From assembly GCA_025558095.1 (NCBI GenBank), contig JAIVFI010000022.1:496001-560000 (forward strand): 64,000 bases of DNA, in the 5' to 3' direction. Origin of the DNA: Hyaloraphidium curvatum. Its lineage: Eukaryota > Monoblepharomycota > Hyaloraphidiomycetes > Hyaloraphidiales > Hyaloraphidiaceae. The position numbers and the translations under genes are program-made. Numbering within the stretch: position 1 is the first letter of the stretch; each line of letters starts with the position of its first letter. This document shows, piece by piece, positions 23,412 through 33,553 of this stretch. Under the pieces are notes generated by a model. The model did not search any database. It was not told where the DNA came from and saw only the letters and a list, made by a program, of their open reading frames with translations.

Positions 23412-24041
23412 TCAGAGGTCCATCAGGTCGCCCGAACCCCCAAAGTCCTTGGGGAAATCCTTGAACTTGGGCAGCCCGTCCCCCTTGAACGTCCCCTCGG
23501 GCATCACCGTCTCCTGGTAGTGCACGTGCATCCCGGCCTTGAACTCCAGGGAGGGTATGGTCGAGGCAAACACGTCGACGACGGCGCCGTGGTCGTTGTA
23601 GAGGTGGCCACCGCACTTTGTGCAGAACTTGCGGGCCGAGAAGGAGTCGGGGTTGCTCCTGAAGGTGCCAATGAGGTCGGCGCCGGCGGTGATTTCGAGG
23701 CCGGTCGCCGGCCTTGGGATGCGGTGCGGCGTCGTTTCGCGGGCCGGCACCGGGATTTTGATGGTTGGTGCCGCGCAGCGGATTTCCGGACGAGGGTGGG
23801 TCAGCCTGGCACGGCCCGCGGCAAGCGCACGAATACAAAGCACGCACCAGATCGTGAACATGTTGAGCGGCCCTCCCGCCCAGTGGCGGCACGACCTGCA
23901 ATGGCCTGTGTCGTTGTCCCGAGTGAGCCCGGCCCCGGCCGATCACGCGGGGGCGAACGCACAGAATCCCATGGCGGACGGCTCCCCTGTGACGCGCAGC
24001 TTTACAGAGCCGCAGAAGCAGTCGCCTTGGTGCTGGGCCAT
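23412..24041 (-). CDS. GFA/CENP-V-type zinc enzyme (glutathione-dependent formaldehyde-activating family)
   Basis: Three exons (introns 23962-23906 and 23847-23713) give 145 residues. Zinc ligands appear in the expected order: GDCFCGSV (residues about 7-14), GFCHCRSC (about 26-33, made by the first splice) and KFCTKCGGHL (about 78-87). FTIWPATGLEITAGADLIGTF lies between them, as in the family. Members bind S-hydroxymethyl-glutathione or act as small CENP-V-fold zinc proteins; many fungal paralogues have unassigned substrates. The second intron is longer (135 nt) because the nearest acceptor that restores FTIW-PATG is ATCCCAAG. No targeting signal is seen, so it is probably cytosolic. It shares a ~350-bp upstream region with the broken membrane-protein gene on the other strand. 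Confidence 0.9.
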
Positions 24042-24393
24042 GTCTCGCCCGTGCCTGGCGTCCGCGGCGTTGCGTTGGGGACGCGAGCGGGTCGCGCGCG
24101 GTTGCCTCCCACACACCCCTGCGGAGTGGCTGCGGCGCCCGATGCTCGTCCGCAAGGCACAAAGCGATGGGCCAACAGGGCTATCACTGCCGGGTGCGCA
24201 GGATGCAGTCGGGGGGACAGGCCGAACGGGAGTGTGTGGTGGCTGTGCAGCTGCCGTGTGGCTCCGTGGGTGGCTCCTCGCTCTTCTATGGTTCCGGGAG
24301 TTGGGGTTGGGACCCAAGCCGAAACCGCTCTGAGACCCGCAGCGACCGATGTCAAGGCGCATCGCTGGCCCGATCGGGGTGCCGATTAATTGA
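24042..24393. other. Region upstream of the GFA gene
   Basis: It holds the presumed GFA promoter and the place where the N-terminal third of the membrane-protein gene at 24394 would be expected. No trace of that N-terminal domain (the GDLSG..DLALIVRYLER segment of the paralogues) can be seen. Confidence 0.35.
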
Positions 24394-25588
24394 TTGGATA
24401 ATCAGTACAAGTACGTTCCTGCCTTGACCGAACTGCCGCGGGGACTGCTCACGATCTACGGACAGCCATTGAAGAGGCAACCGGACTTTTCCACCACGGC
24501 CTCGGCGAGCGCAGCGCGGTGGCCAAAGCTCGCTTCTGGAGGAAAGACAGAGGACGGATGCCCGGAATCGCCGCTCCTGCGGCACGTAGCAGTCGACGGA
24601 TTGTGCCCTTGCCCGTCCCCAACGTGCGCAGGCGACCTGCCGCGGCGCGGCGGCTTGACTCGTCTGGTGTTGCTCGTTGCCGGCCCGCCGCTGTGGCAGC
24701 TTGTTATCTACGACATCCTCGTGCCTTGGACCTTCATAATCAGTTTCGGGAGCTACACGTGGTCCTAGCCGGGGCTCGCGGTTGTCTTTTCGCTCTCGCT
24801 TTTCTTCGGCGTGCTCTTCAATTACGTTGTCGCGTGGGGAAGCCTTGCCGGAGGGGCCGGCCAGTTTGTTTTGCAGCCATACCTGCGGCGCCTGCGAAGG
24901 CGGGCCATGAAGGACGCCCTCGACGCGATGCTGGATCGTCATTCGCGGGTAATGGAGGACGATCGTGCCGGCACTCCGAGCTCGCCGGCAGACTTTGCCG
25001 TCGCGCAATCCTACGAGGTCCTTCACTCCCACCTTGCACCGCTGTGGGAAGCCTCGGCCAGCAACCGCAACTTCACCCCGTTGGTCTTTGTCCACACAGT
25101 CTGGTGCATCATCTTCGGGCTGCTCTACCTCGTGGGTATTGGAAATGCCGCGCAGAGCCAACACTGACGATGTTTCCCTCCCACAGGCAACGGGTCGCTG
25201 CATTCCCGGCTTTGTCGTCGGCATACTGCTGTATCAGCTTTCAACCTTCGTGTTCGCCGTTGGCTCGGCCTCCGGCGCCAACGCCTCGATCAGTGACGCC
25301 CGGCACCTCTACCTCGCAGCGCAGTACCGCCTCCGGACCTTCCTCGCGCGACACGGCCCCTTCCCATCTGCCGCCGCGGACTCGCTCCGCGCGCACGACG
25401 CGCTGCTCGCCGCCTGCATCGCGCAGGCGGATGCGTCGGGGATGAAGCTCTTTGGCGCGACGGTCGGGCCGTCGGCCGTGCGGGTGACGGTCGTGACTCT
25501 GTTCACGATCCTGCTGGGCCTGTGGACCATCATCAGGGGCCTCGGAGGCACGCTGACGCTCGAGAGCATGTGTCCTATCGTTGCGTGA
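24394..25588 (+). pseudogene. 5'-truncated multi-pass membrane protein of the CPCP family with an internal stop
   Basis: This is a paralogue of the genes at 36798-38333 and 38572-40100. It keeps the LCPCPSPTCAGDL motif, three middle hydrophobic segments, HRVMEDD-type loops, and after a 55-nt intron (25132-25186) the TGRCIPGFVVGILLYQL segment and the conserved end (LLGLWTIIRGLGG..LESMCP). Two defects stand out. The frame is interrupted by TAG at 24766-24768, exactly where the paralogues read TWT-NAWSAIL and this copy reads TWS-stop-PGLAVV. The N-terminal ~200 residues, with two membrane segments, cannot be found upstream. It could only be functional with stop readthrough and a different N-terminus; decay is more likely. 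Confidence 0.75.
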
Positions 25589-25772
25589 CCTTATGTACTC
25601 GGCCTCGATTTCGAAAGTGCTCTTGAAAACGGCACTCCCGCCGAGTCACGTCATGTCGAGTCACAAAGCGCAGGGACGCACCCAATAGGGAAATGATCCC
25701 TCATTCACTCATTCACTCCCTATTCCTCACTCACCAAACACTGCATATCGTCCGCTCATCTATCTGGCCTAC

Positions 25773-26442
25773 ATGAGAGCCGCCCTTGCCGCCCTCACAC
25801 CCTTCTTCGCCCTGCTCGCTGTCGCCGCGTGGGTGCCACGGCGCCGCCCCCACCGCCCGCCGCCGCTGTGCTGACTGCACTTCCCGACACAGACCGGCTC
25901 TCGGGGCCCCCGCCGCCTCCTCCCCGGCCATCTTCGTGCGCTCTTGTGACGAGTGCGACACGAACCAATATTGGTCAGCGAGGATTTCCGTCCCCAAACG
26001 CGCCGGCCGCGCTGACGGATGACTCCGCTTCAGCGAATTTTCGCACCCCGGCGCGTCCTCCGAAGCACCGCTCGCCTGCGTCTCGTACACGGACGGCCAC
26101 TCGCTATACCGCCGCTACGATTACACCGGCAACTGCCTCGACCGGCCGGGACTGGACGCCAAGTTCTACTACGAGTCAGCGTCGGGCAGCTACTGCTGGT
26201 GGTTTTCCGAGCAGGGCGGCGCGTGGAAGCTCAACATCGCCGAGGGGACATGCCCGCAGTCGACTCCGCTCGTCGCCTTCGACGTCGTGGCGGCCTCGGG
26301 GAGCGCCCCGGGGACGTGCTGGACCGCCAGCCCCAACGGCGTCCAGTTCGGGCCCGGCTGCAACTCGTTCGTCATGCACGGGGGTTCGGAATCGTGCGGC
26401 GGGGCTACGGGCACCATTCCCATCACGGTTCCGTTTGCCTAG
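25773..26442 (+). CDS. Small secreted Cys-rich protein, copy B
   Basis: Introns 25829-25892 and 25974-26033 give 181 residues. The signal peptide is MRAALAALTPFFALLAVAA. Exon 2 encodes FVRSCDECDTNQY and joins exon 3 to form YCEFSHPGA, then LACVSYTDGHSLYRRYD, as in copy A (22165-22880). Downstream the two diverge: this copy has SYCWWFSEQGGAWKLNIAEGTC, a GTCWTASPNG segment and ends GTIPITVPFA. The shared exon-intron layout (first two introns, both phase 2) shows common descent. It is likely an extracellular disulfide-bonded protein; function unknown. The GFA gene and the broken membrane gene sit between the two copies. Confidence 0.78.
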
Positions 26443-26899
26443 GGGCAGGATCGGGCCCGGGTCTCGCTGTCACCCGCATAGCGCAGCAATCTGTAACCTA
26501 CTCAACCAGCTGCTCTCAATCTGTATCGTCATATCCGCCGTTCGGTCACCCGGCGTCCCGTTCGCAGGCAGGTATGCTTCCGGTTCTTCTCATGCTGTCC
26601 GCGGAACCGCAGCAACCGCTGGACTGCGCGCTCAACCAACGAGTTTGGCCCTGTCAACCATTCTGTCACGGAAGGAAAGGGGAATCCATCCGACCATTCC
26701 ACTTTTCGTCTGCATTGTCGCTTCCCGTTGCGTTACGTGGGTTCGTAGTGCGGGGCGGGGGTTTCGGGCCGTGAGCGGTGGCAAAGGCGGATGGAGTGAC
26801 GCGGGCAGAGATCCTGTACCATACCCTCCCTCGAATCACAAGGCGAATGCATGATGCATAATGGCGATACTCCTCATGCGCCGGCCCCCCGTCTCCCCC
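26443..26899. other. Intergenic between convergent genes
   Basis: It lies between the stops of Cys-rich copy B (plus) and the mucin-like gene (minus). No coding frame or RNA gene is recognised. Confidence 0.4.
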
Positions 26900-28734
26900 T
26901 TATTCCACAGCGAACCAAAGTCCCCCAGGGTAGACCGCCCCGTCATTCCCGCACGAGAACTTCATGTCCCCCGGCTGCGTCCTCATGAAGCACGTGGCCG
27001 GCCCCCGCCCGAACTCGATGAAGAACTGCAGGCACGGGAGCGCGTCGCACAGGCCCCGGCACCACAGCGTCATGGCCACCGCGGAGTTGTCGAAGTTCGC
27101 GGCGTCGTCCACCTGGGAGGCGTCGTAGTCGGGCGTGGTGCAGCCGGGGGAGAAGTTGCCCCTGCGGACGTAGGCGCGGGTCGCGGTGCGCGTCTGCGTC
27201 CGCGTCGGGGTGAGCGACGGCGTCTCGCTCGCGGTGGAGGACGTCAGACTCTCCGACGTTGTCGAGCTCGCGAGGGTCTCGGAAGTGCTTGAGCTCGTGA
27301 GGCTTTGGGAGGTGGTTGAGCTCGTGAGGCTCTCCGAAGTGATCGAGCTGGTCTGCGACAGGCTCGTCGTTGTCCGGGTCTGGCTGGTCGTCGCGCTTGC
27401 GGATGTTGTTGAGCTCGTGAGGCTCTCCGAAGTGGTCAAGCTGGTGATGGTCTCCGACGTAGTCGAGCTCGTAAGGCTCTCGCTGGTAGTCGAGGAGGTC
27501 CGGGTCTCGCTTGTCGTCGAGCTGGTGGCGCTCTGGCTGGTTGTGCTGCTGGTCGCGCTGATGGTCGAAGTCGCTGGCGTGAAGGACGTGCTGCTGAGGG
27601 TCGAGCTCGGTAGAGTTTCGGTGCTGCTGGTCTGCGCTTCGGACGTCGTAGCCGAAAGCGAGCTTGTACTCGCTGTCCCGGAGGTGGTGGCCGTCAAAGA
27701 AGAGCTCGCAGTGGCGCTGGATGTCCACGGCAGCGTGGTGATTGCCGCACCCGTGACCGACGTCGTCTGGAAGGGACGCAGTATCAGCCTGGTTGTTCGC
27801 CGGAGACACGACGAGCGACCGACCCCCTGGATGAACGTCCCGCCATCGACGCTCGTCGCCCCCGCCGGCCACGCGATCCGGCCCACCTCGATGCACCCGT
27901 CCAGCACGGCCAGAAGCAGCTCCGGCGGGGGCGGGGTGGTGGTATTGCCCGCCGCGGAGCCGTCCGTGCCCGTGCGCATGGCGAACAGGGGGTTCGGGGG
28001 GCAGTCGCGCGCGGCGAGGCGTCGGGCCGGCGGGGCGCCGGCGACGAGATCCACGCCCGGCCACGGGATTCCGGAGGGGTCGACGAGCCGCACGGACAGG
28101 GTGAAGCGGAGGGGGATCCTGGCGGTGGCGGTGCGGCGCGGGGTCGTCCTCCTTTTCGGTGTGCTCGCGCGGCGGGTCCGCGTGATCGTCCGCGTCAGGG
28201 TGCGGCGGGGGGGGCAGCACCACCGCGAGCCGGATGGCGTGTCCGAGGTGCGGAGGATGGCGACCCCGCGCGGGCAGGCGGGGCAGAGGTGCCGGGGGGC
28301 GAGCGCGTGGCCGACCTGCGGGGCGGCGTCGTCGGGCTCGCGCGGGGTGAAACCCCGGCCCGCGATCGCGGCCGCGGCTAGCGGACGGGCAAACCGAATT
28401 GCCGTCACGGTTTTTGTGACCGTTGCTGGGGCCAGGCGCGGGCAGCTGCGGGGCGATCAGGCTTCCGCGTGGGTGCGGTACGGCGGGACACGCACCAGCA
28501 GCCGTCCGCGGTCGGGTACGTGCAGCCCCGGCAGCTGAGACGGAGACGGGTTAGCTGCGGCCGATTCGGGGCGGCGGAGGCGCACCAAACAGGGGCCGCG
28601 CGCCAGGGCATCGACGCGGCCGCAGCGGGGCCGGTGGTGCGGAGCACCGCGAGGAGCAGCGCGGCCGCGAGGAGCGCCGCCTGTCGCGGGTGGAAGCGCG
28701 CCGACGCGGCACCGTGGAGGCGGAGGTGTGCCAT
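26900..28734 (-). CDS. Secreted Ser/Thr-rich (mucin-like) surface protein with Cys-rich end
   Basis: The signal peptide is in MAHLRLHGAASARFHPRQAA plus LLAAALLLAVLRTT. Introns 28585-28535 and 28495-28446 create a short Cys cluster (VCCRGCTYPTADGCCPR) and then ATVTKTVT, typical of fungal surface glycoproteins. A possible third, in-frame intron (27823-27767) cannot be decided. The next segment, LRFTLSVRLVDPSGIPWPGV..EVGRIAWPAGA, looks like a short beta-sandwich. A Ser/Thr stalk of about 170 residues follows, built on degenerate TTSESLTSS units and likely O-glycosylated. The C-terminal ~80 residues have six Cys (FSPGCTTPDYDA..WCRGLCDALPCLQFF..CFMR..FSCGND), resembling a small carbohydrate-binding or WSC/PAN-like module; this is a guess. 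No C-terminal GPI hydrophobic tail is seen, so it is probably secreted or wall-bound. Length is 558-577 residues. Confidence 0.75.
27190..27735 (-). repeat. Degenerate repeats encoding a Ser/Thr stalk
   Basis: Imperfect units of about 24-30 nt (on the plus strand GAGCTCGTGAGGCTCTCCGA and variants) recur many times. They encode TTSESLTSS-like peptides on the minus strand. Such arrays expand and contract by slippage, so copy number may differ among strains. Confidence 0.75.
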
Positions 28735-29130
28735 CGCCGCGGTCTTCTTCTCGGCGCCGGGCGGGGAACGCGCAATAACTCGCCAAGCGCGCCTGGTGGC
28801 TGTGCCGGCCGGATGCCGCACCCCCACCGGCCATCGAAAGCATGGAAGCGAGGCACGGAAGCACATGGCGCAGGCCGCGACTGCCGTCGGGGGTATTACC
28901 GCCGTTACCTGGCGCCGCGGCGCCGCCCACTGGGGCGATACAGCGGACTTCCACCCTGCACGGACACAGCCACCAGGCGGAGGATCGGGCGCGGGGGACG
29001 CGGAGAGGGCGGCTGAGGGGAGAATGAGGACGTGGAGATGGGGGAGTAAAGCTATTGGTGGATGGTTCGTGATGGTATCCCCGTGTGGAGAGAAGGATAC
29101 CACAACACAGCCACGCTCGACGCCGAACCG

Positions 29131-29236
29131 CCGACGTGGTGATGTTCGCCGTGCTGCTGCGCCTGTGGACCATCGTTAGGGGCTTGGGGGCACTCCAGAG
29201 CATGTGCTCCACTGTTTTGCGATTCCATGTAGTCTC
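29131..29236 (+). pseudogene. Remnant of the CPCP membrane-protein family (last exon fragment)
   Basis: Translation gives DVVMFAVLLRLWTIVRGLG-ALQSMC. It aligns with the C-terminus of the gene at 24394-25588 (TVVTLFTILLGLWTIIRGLGGTLTLESMC) and is visibly similar at nucleotide level too. Nothing upstream on this strand belongs to the family, so this is a decayed fragment. It lies about 400 bp 5' of the mucin-like gene start. Confidence 0.7.
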
Positions 29237-29892
29237 GCAGTAAAGGATCATCCTTGCAGTAGTAGGGAAAGGCGTGTCAGGACGCATCCAGCGCCGAAGT
29301 TGCGCCAGATAACCGCCCGTTGGTGACTGGAAGAAAGGGAGGAGGCCAGAAAAGTTGTCTCCGAAGAGTGTATGGGGCTATCTTCGCAGAGCTTCACTCA
29401 GGGATGTGGGCGCTGCGGAACAGAACCTGTCAAGGGGCGTCAGCGAAGGAATTCGGGGGCCGGGTCAGAACTGTCACTACAAACCAATCCCAAAAAGTTG
29501 AAATCGCTGCTTTCGGTGCCTGTTGTTGTCGGTTTCGTGACACGGTGCCCGGGCCGGGTCCCGGGGGAAGGGCACCCGCCGGCGGCCCGGGTGTGGCATT
29601 CCCGGCCTCCGGCCACCGGGCAAACCCTTGCAGCGAAATGCATGAATCCATTTTATGCATGCCCGCTGCTGTGCGCCGGGGTCGGCAACTGAGGCTCCTC
29701 GGGGACGGTGGCGGGACCGCGCGTGTTGGGTGCCCGGAGCACGCGCAACCTCACCGCGGACCTCAAAACAAACACGGCAATTGCCGCACGCGCGTCAGCG
29801 GCCTCCTCGGCGGGCGGCGTTTTGCGGGACTTCCGGCCTTCCGCGGCGGGACGGCACGGCGGCGCGCGCTGCCCCGAGCGCGGCGGCAAACA
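29237..29892. promoter_or_regulatory. Upstream region of the protein kinase gene
   Basis: About 650 bp without a supported gene. It presumably contains the kinase promoter and 5' leader. No TATA element is obvious. The in-frame ATG at 29320 would add a long stretch without recognisable protein features and is not used. Confidence 0.35.
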
Positions 29893-32294
29893 ATGGACGC
29901 GCACGCGGCCGGGGGGCGGCGGCGGCCCGCGCTCGACGACACCGACGGCGACTCGGCCGCCACGCTGCTGCCCGACGCCGTCGCCGCCGCCGTCGGCCCG
30001 TGCTACTCGGCCGGCCCGGCCGCCGCCGCGTGGGGCATCGACGCGCACGCCGCGCACGGCGACCAGCGGGTGCCGCGCAAGGAGGTGCCGCTCGCGCCCA
30101 TGCAGACGCGGCTGCGCTCCGTGCTCGAGGCGCCGGACGCCCACGGCAGGCTGCCGGCACCCGGGAAGCCCGCAAACAACACCCCGCTCGACCTGCCCCC
30201 GCTGCCCGCGCTGCCGCACCCCGCAGACCCGGCACACAGCAGGCGCAGCTGCGACGTGCCGCAGCAGAGGCCGCAGGTGCAGCGCTCGGGCTCGGAGGGC
30301 TTCGTCAAGCCGGTGGCCGGGCGGGTCGGGCCGTGGATCCTGGGGCGGACGTTGGGCAGCGGCAGCGTCGGTGGGTGGCCCTTTCATTTTATTGGGAAAT
30401 TCCCTCCGGCTTACAGGAAGCCGCTCCCGCGCTCCCGCTTCATGTGTTGACCCCGCTTCGCACCCCGCTTGGTGTTCAAACCGCTTCGCACCTGGTGCCA
30501 CCTGTCAAACTCCGCACCCCGCGCGCCCACTCCGCCGCGCCGCCCACCAGGCAAGGTGAAGCTCGCCACGCACAAGGACACGGGCCAGCGCGTCGCCATC
30601 AAGATCGTGCCCAAGGAGGAGGTGTACAAGGACGACCGCAAGGGCGCGCCGCGCAAGCGGGACCACCGCCTGAAGCTCGAGCGCGAGGTGGCCATCATGA
30701 AGCTCATCAAGCACCCCAACGTGCTGGAGCTCTACGACGTCTACGAGTCGGACACGGACCTCTTCCTAGTGCTCGAGCTGGTCGAGGGCGGCGAGCTGTT
30801 TGACTACCTGGTCTCGCGCGGCCGCCTGCCCGAACCCGAGGCCCTGCACTTTTTCCAGCAGATCATCGGCGGGCTCTCCTACTGCCACTCCCACCTCGTG
30901 TGCCACCGCGACCTCAAGCCCGAGAACCTCCTGCTGGATCCCTCGTGCCGGCGCGTCAAGATCGCGGACTTTGGCATGGCCAACCTGCAGCTCCCCTCCC
31001 GCCTCCTCCAGACCAGCTGCGGCAGCCCGCACTACGCCTCCCCCGAGGTCATCCGCGGCGTGCAGTACGACGGCGCCGGGGCCGACATCTGGTCCTGCGG
31101 CGTCATCCTCTACGCCCTCCTCACCGGCGGCCTCCCCTTCGACGACCCCGACATCAAGCGGCTCCTGGCCAAGGTCAAGACGGGCGTCTACGTGGTGCCC
31201 GGCCGCGACATCTGCTCCCCGCAGTGCCAGGACCTGATCGCGCGCATGCTCACGGTGGACCCGGCGAACCGCATCGGCATGCGCGACATCGTGCGGCACC
31301 CCTTCTTCACCTCCCGCGCGCCGCCGCCGGCCTCGGTCGTGCCCTCGGTCCTGGGCAGCGGCGACTGGCCGGCGGTGCCCGCGGAGCACCTCGACGCGGA
31401 CCTGGTCAGGCAGCTCGCGGTGCTGGGCTGGGGCACCCCCGCGCAGATCGCCGCCCGGCTGGGTGCCGAGGAGGCCAGCCTCGACAAGGCGTTCTACGAG
31501 CTGCTCGGGCGGAGGCAGAGGGAAGGCAGGGAACGCCGCGCGGGCCGCCTCGTCGAAGCCCCGGCGAAGCCGCACGCCGCCGAAGAACGCCCGCACCCCC
31601 CTCCGCGCCGCGCGCCGCCCCCCAAGATCGCCATACCCACCGCCGACGAGGCCGCGCGGCTGTCGCAGCCCGCGGCGTACGAGGGGACCACCCCGCGGTT
31701 CCACCGCCCCGTGCGGCGGTCCGGCTCTGGGGCGTCCGAGGCGTCGCTCACGGGTTCGGCGAGCCCCAAGCGGAGCTGGTTCGCGAACCTCTTTTTCGGG
31801 CGGGGGGAGGGGATGGCGGCCAGCCCTTCGGCGTCCAGCGCGAGCGATGCGGAGAGCATGGTGTCGGACGGGTCGGCGGCGGCACCGGACGAGGACCCCG
31901 GCAGGGCCATCAGGGTGCGGGTCGGGGTGCCAAGCGATGTGGGGGCGGACAGGGCGGCGGCGGACGTGGCGGGGGTGCTGGCCGTGCGCGGGGCCAGGGC
32001 GGAGCACGTGCCGCACCTCGGGGCGTGGCTATGCTGGCAGGGGGAGGCGGCGTACGTGCTGACGCTGGCCGAGGGGGAGGGGGGGTGGGTGCTGGAGGGG
32101 GCTCCGAGGAACGGTGGGTGCTTCGAAGGGTGCGGTCGTGGGAAGGTTGTGCTCAAGGTTGCATGCGCGCAGAGCTGGCGAGGGTCGAGGTGGAGGCCGT
32201 GTGCGGGGAGCTCAGGGCGAGGTGGGGACGGGGCAGGATCGGGCGGGCGCTGGGGAGGCTGATGGGCAGCCGGGAGGGCGGGGCGGGGCAGTAG
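29893..32294 (+). CDS. SNF1/BRSK (Gin4/Hsl1-like) Ser/Thr protein kinase
   Basis: Introns 30371-30550 (180 nt, unusually long here) and 32114-32172 give 720 residues. The first splice completes the glycine loop, GRTLGSGSVGKVKLATH (residues about 150-170). VAIKI supplies the ATP-binding Lys, HRDLKPENLLL the catalytic loop, DFGMANLQ the Mg2+ loop, and TSCGSPHYASPEVI the activation segment with the LKB1-type Thr. A UBA-like helix pair follows (LVRQLAVLGWGTPAQIAARLG), as in BRSK and fungal septin-ring kinases. The C-terminal ~100 residues (IRVRVGVPSDV..VLAVRGARAEHVPHLG, ending in a basic helix) resemble a KA1 membrane-binding domain. Fungal relatives act at the bud neck or septum in morphogenesis checkpoints; that role is inferred from family. 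The 150-residue N-terminal extension is Pro-rich and probably disordered. Confidence 0.9.
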
Positions 32295-32426
32295 ACGTGC
32301 GGCGGACGGACGGGGATTTGCGTGCGGCACGGGCCGTAGACCAAAAATGACGATTGATTGATGATTGAACAGCCGGCACCGAGTCCTTGGTCCTCTGCAA
32401 CCAGCAAGCAAGGGCCGTCGTATCGT

Positions 32427-33362
32427 CTACTCCGTCTCCGCGGCCTGGGCGGCCGGTCGACAGATCCGTCTATGGTTGGACCAATCCTTGCGCTGGCAGT
32501 CCTTCGAACAGTACTCAACCATCTTGCATCGAGAGCACCTCTGGAAGCTGTTCTTCTCGGGCGCAACTAGGTGGCAGGAAGCGCAAACGACTCCGATACC
32601 AGGTCCTGGAAGGTCCCTCCGCGCCGCTCTCGCCTTTGACCAGTGTTTGACCCTTTTGCACACCGCGTGCTCGCATGAGACACAGCTCATGAATGCTTCT
32701 ACCAGCAGTTGCCAAGGCCAATGGTCGGGCAAGAGAGCGTGGAGGAGCTGCCATTGGTCTGACTCGCGACCGCAGTTGATGCAGGGGTAAGCCCAGGCTT
32801 TCGGCTCGATTAGCTTCATGAGATCCTGGGCTTCACGGCCGAGGCACGTCATGATTGCGTCTTTGCTGTCGCCGCGGCGGAAAAGAGCCTCGGGCACTTC
32901 GACTTCGACCGGCGGCGCGAGGTCCACAAACACTGGATCGGCGGCGTCCTCCGGCCACGATTCCGCGATCCGCGGAACGATCATTACCGGGTGCTTTCCA
33001 TCCCGCGCCGGAGGTAGGCCCCTCCGCTCGGACACCAGGACCCGCTCCGCCCGCTCCGAGCACGCGGGTTCACCGCACACAGCCAGGACGCAGACGCGTG
33101 CCGGGGCCGACGAGAGCACCAGCGCACATCGGGCGCTCTCGTAGGGTCTCGTCCGGCATGCGAAGCACTTGGTCGCGTGCTCGGCCGCCAGCTCCTGGCC
33201 GCGGGACTCGCACGCGGGTGCCACGAGCTCCAGGTTCTCCGGCGACAATGGCGCGTCCGTTTCCTCGGAGATAACGAGCGGCTTCTTCATGTTGCCGTCC
33301 AAGATGAGGAACGTGACGGGACTAAGTGCCTCCATGTTGCTCAGAAACTCCCGTTCGGGCAC
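32427..33362 (-). CDS. MYND zinc-finger protein, multi-CxxC subfamily
   Basis: Single exon, up to 311 residues; Met at 33332 is an alternative start. The C-terminal MYND finger is CASCHLVAPEKNSFQRCSRC followed by KMVEYCSKDCQRKDWSNHRRIC, with all eight Cys/His ligands present. Upstream are Cys pairs shared with the other MYND genes in this window: HATKCFACRTR, VCGEPACSERA, ESWPEDAADPVF, YPCINCGRES and SCVSCEHAVC. Their order and spacing suggest further zinc-binding units. No SET domain is present. MYND fingers bind proline-rich peptides, so a scaffold or transcription-related role is possible but unproven. It is divergent from the F-box-LRR gene 190 bp away, an arrangement repeated at 44074-46872. 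Confidence 0.85.
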   Translation of the reverse strand: MPEREFLSNMEALSPVTFLILDGNMKKPLVISEETDAPLSPENLELVAPACESRGQELAAEHATKCFACRTRPYESARCALVLSSAPARVCVLAVCGEPACSERAERVLVSERRGLPPARDGKHPVMIVPRIAESWPEDAADPVFVDLAPPVEVEVPEALFRRGDSKDAIMTCLGREAQDLMKLIEPKAWAYPCINCGRESDQWQLLHALLPDHWPWQLLVEAFMSCVSCEHAVCKRVKHWSKARAARRDLPGPGIGVVCASCHLVAPEKNSFQRCSRCKMVEYCSKDCQRKDWSNHRRICRPAAQAAETE

Positions 33363-33553
33363 CGTGAGGTGTGTGGGTAAACAAAGCGACGCTCGGGAGG
33401 CGGCCCCAGTCCCGGTGGCGTACCTCCTCGCGGAAAATGGATGTCCGAAACGCGGATAATGTCCAGTTCAATGAAGGAGGACCTACGAAGGTTGCTTCGG
33501 GGCGGTTGTCAATCTCCCAGCGCGATCGGCGCGTTGCCCCCGACATACCGAGA

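Noticed and set aside
27190-27735. A CRISPR-like array
   Set aside because: The repeats are degenerate, lack unique spacers of constant length and encode a Ser/Thr stalk in a eukaryotic gene.
27186-28538. A 450-codon Val/Leu/Glu-rich plus-strand frame resembling a coiled coil
   Set aside because: It is the complement of the Ser/Thr repeat; the minus-strand reading has a signal peptide, consistent introns and a Cys-rich end.
30766-32016. A 416-codon minus-strand frame
   Set aside because: Antisense shadow of the protein kinase, whose plus-strand motifs are complete.
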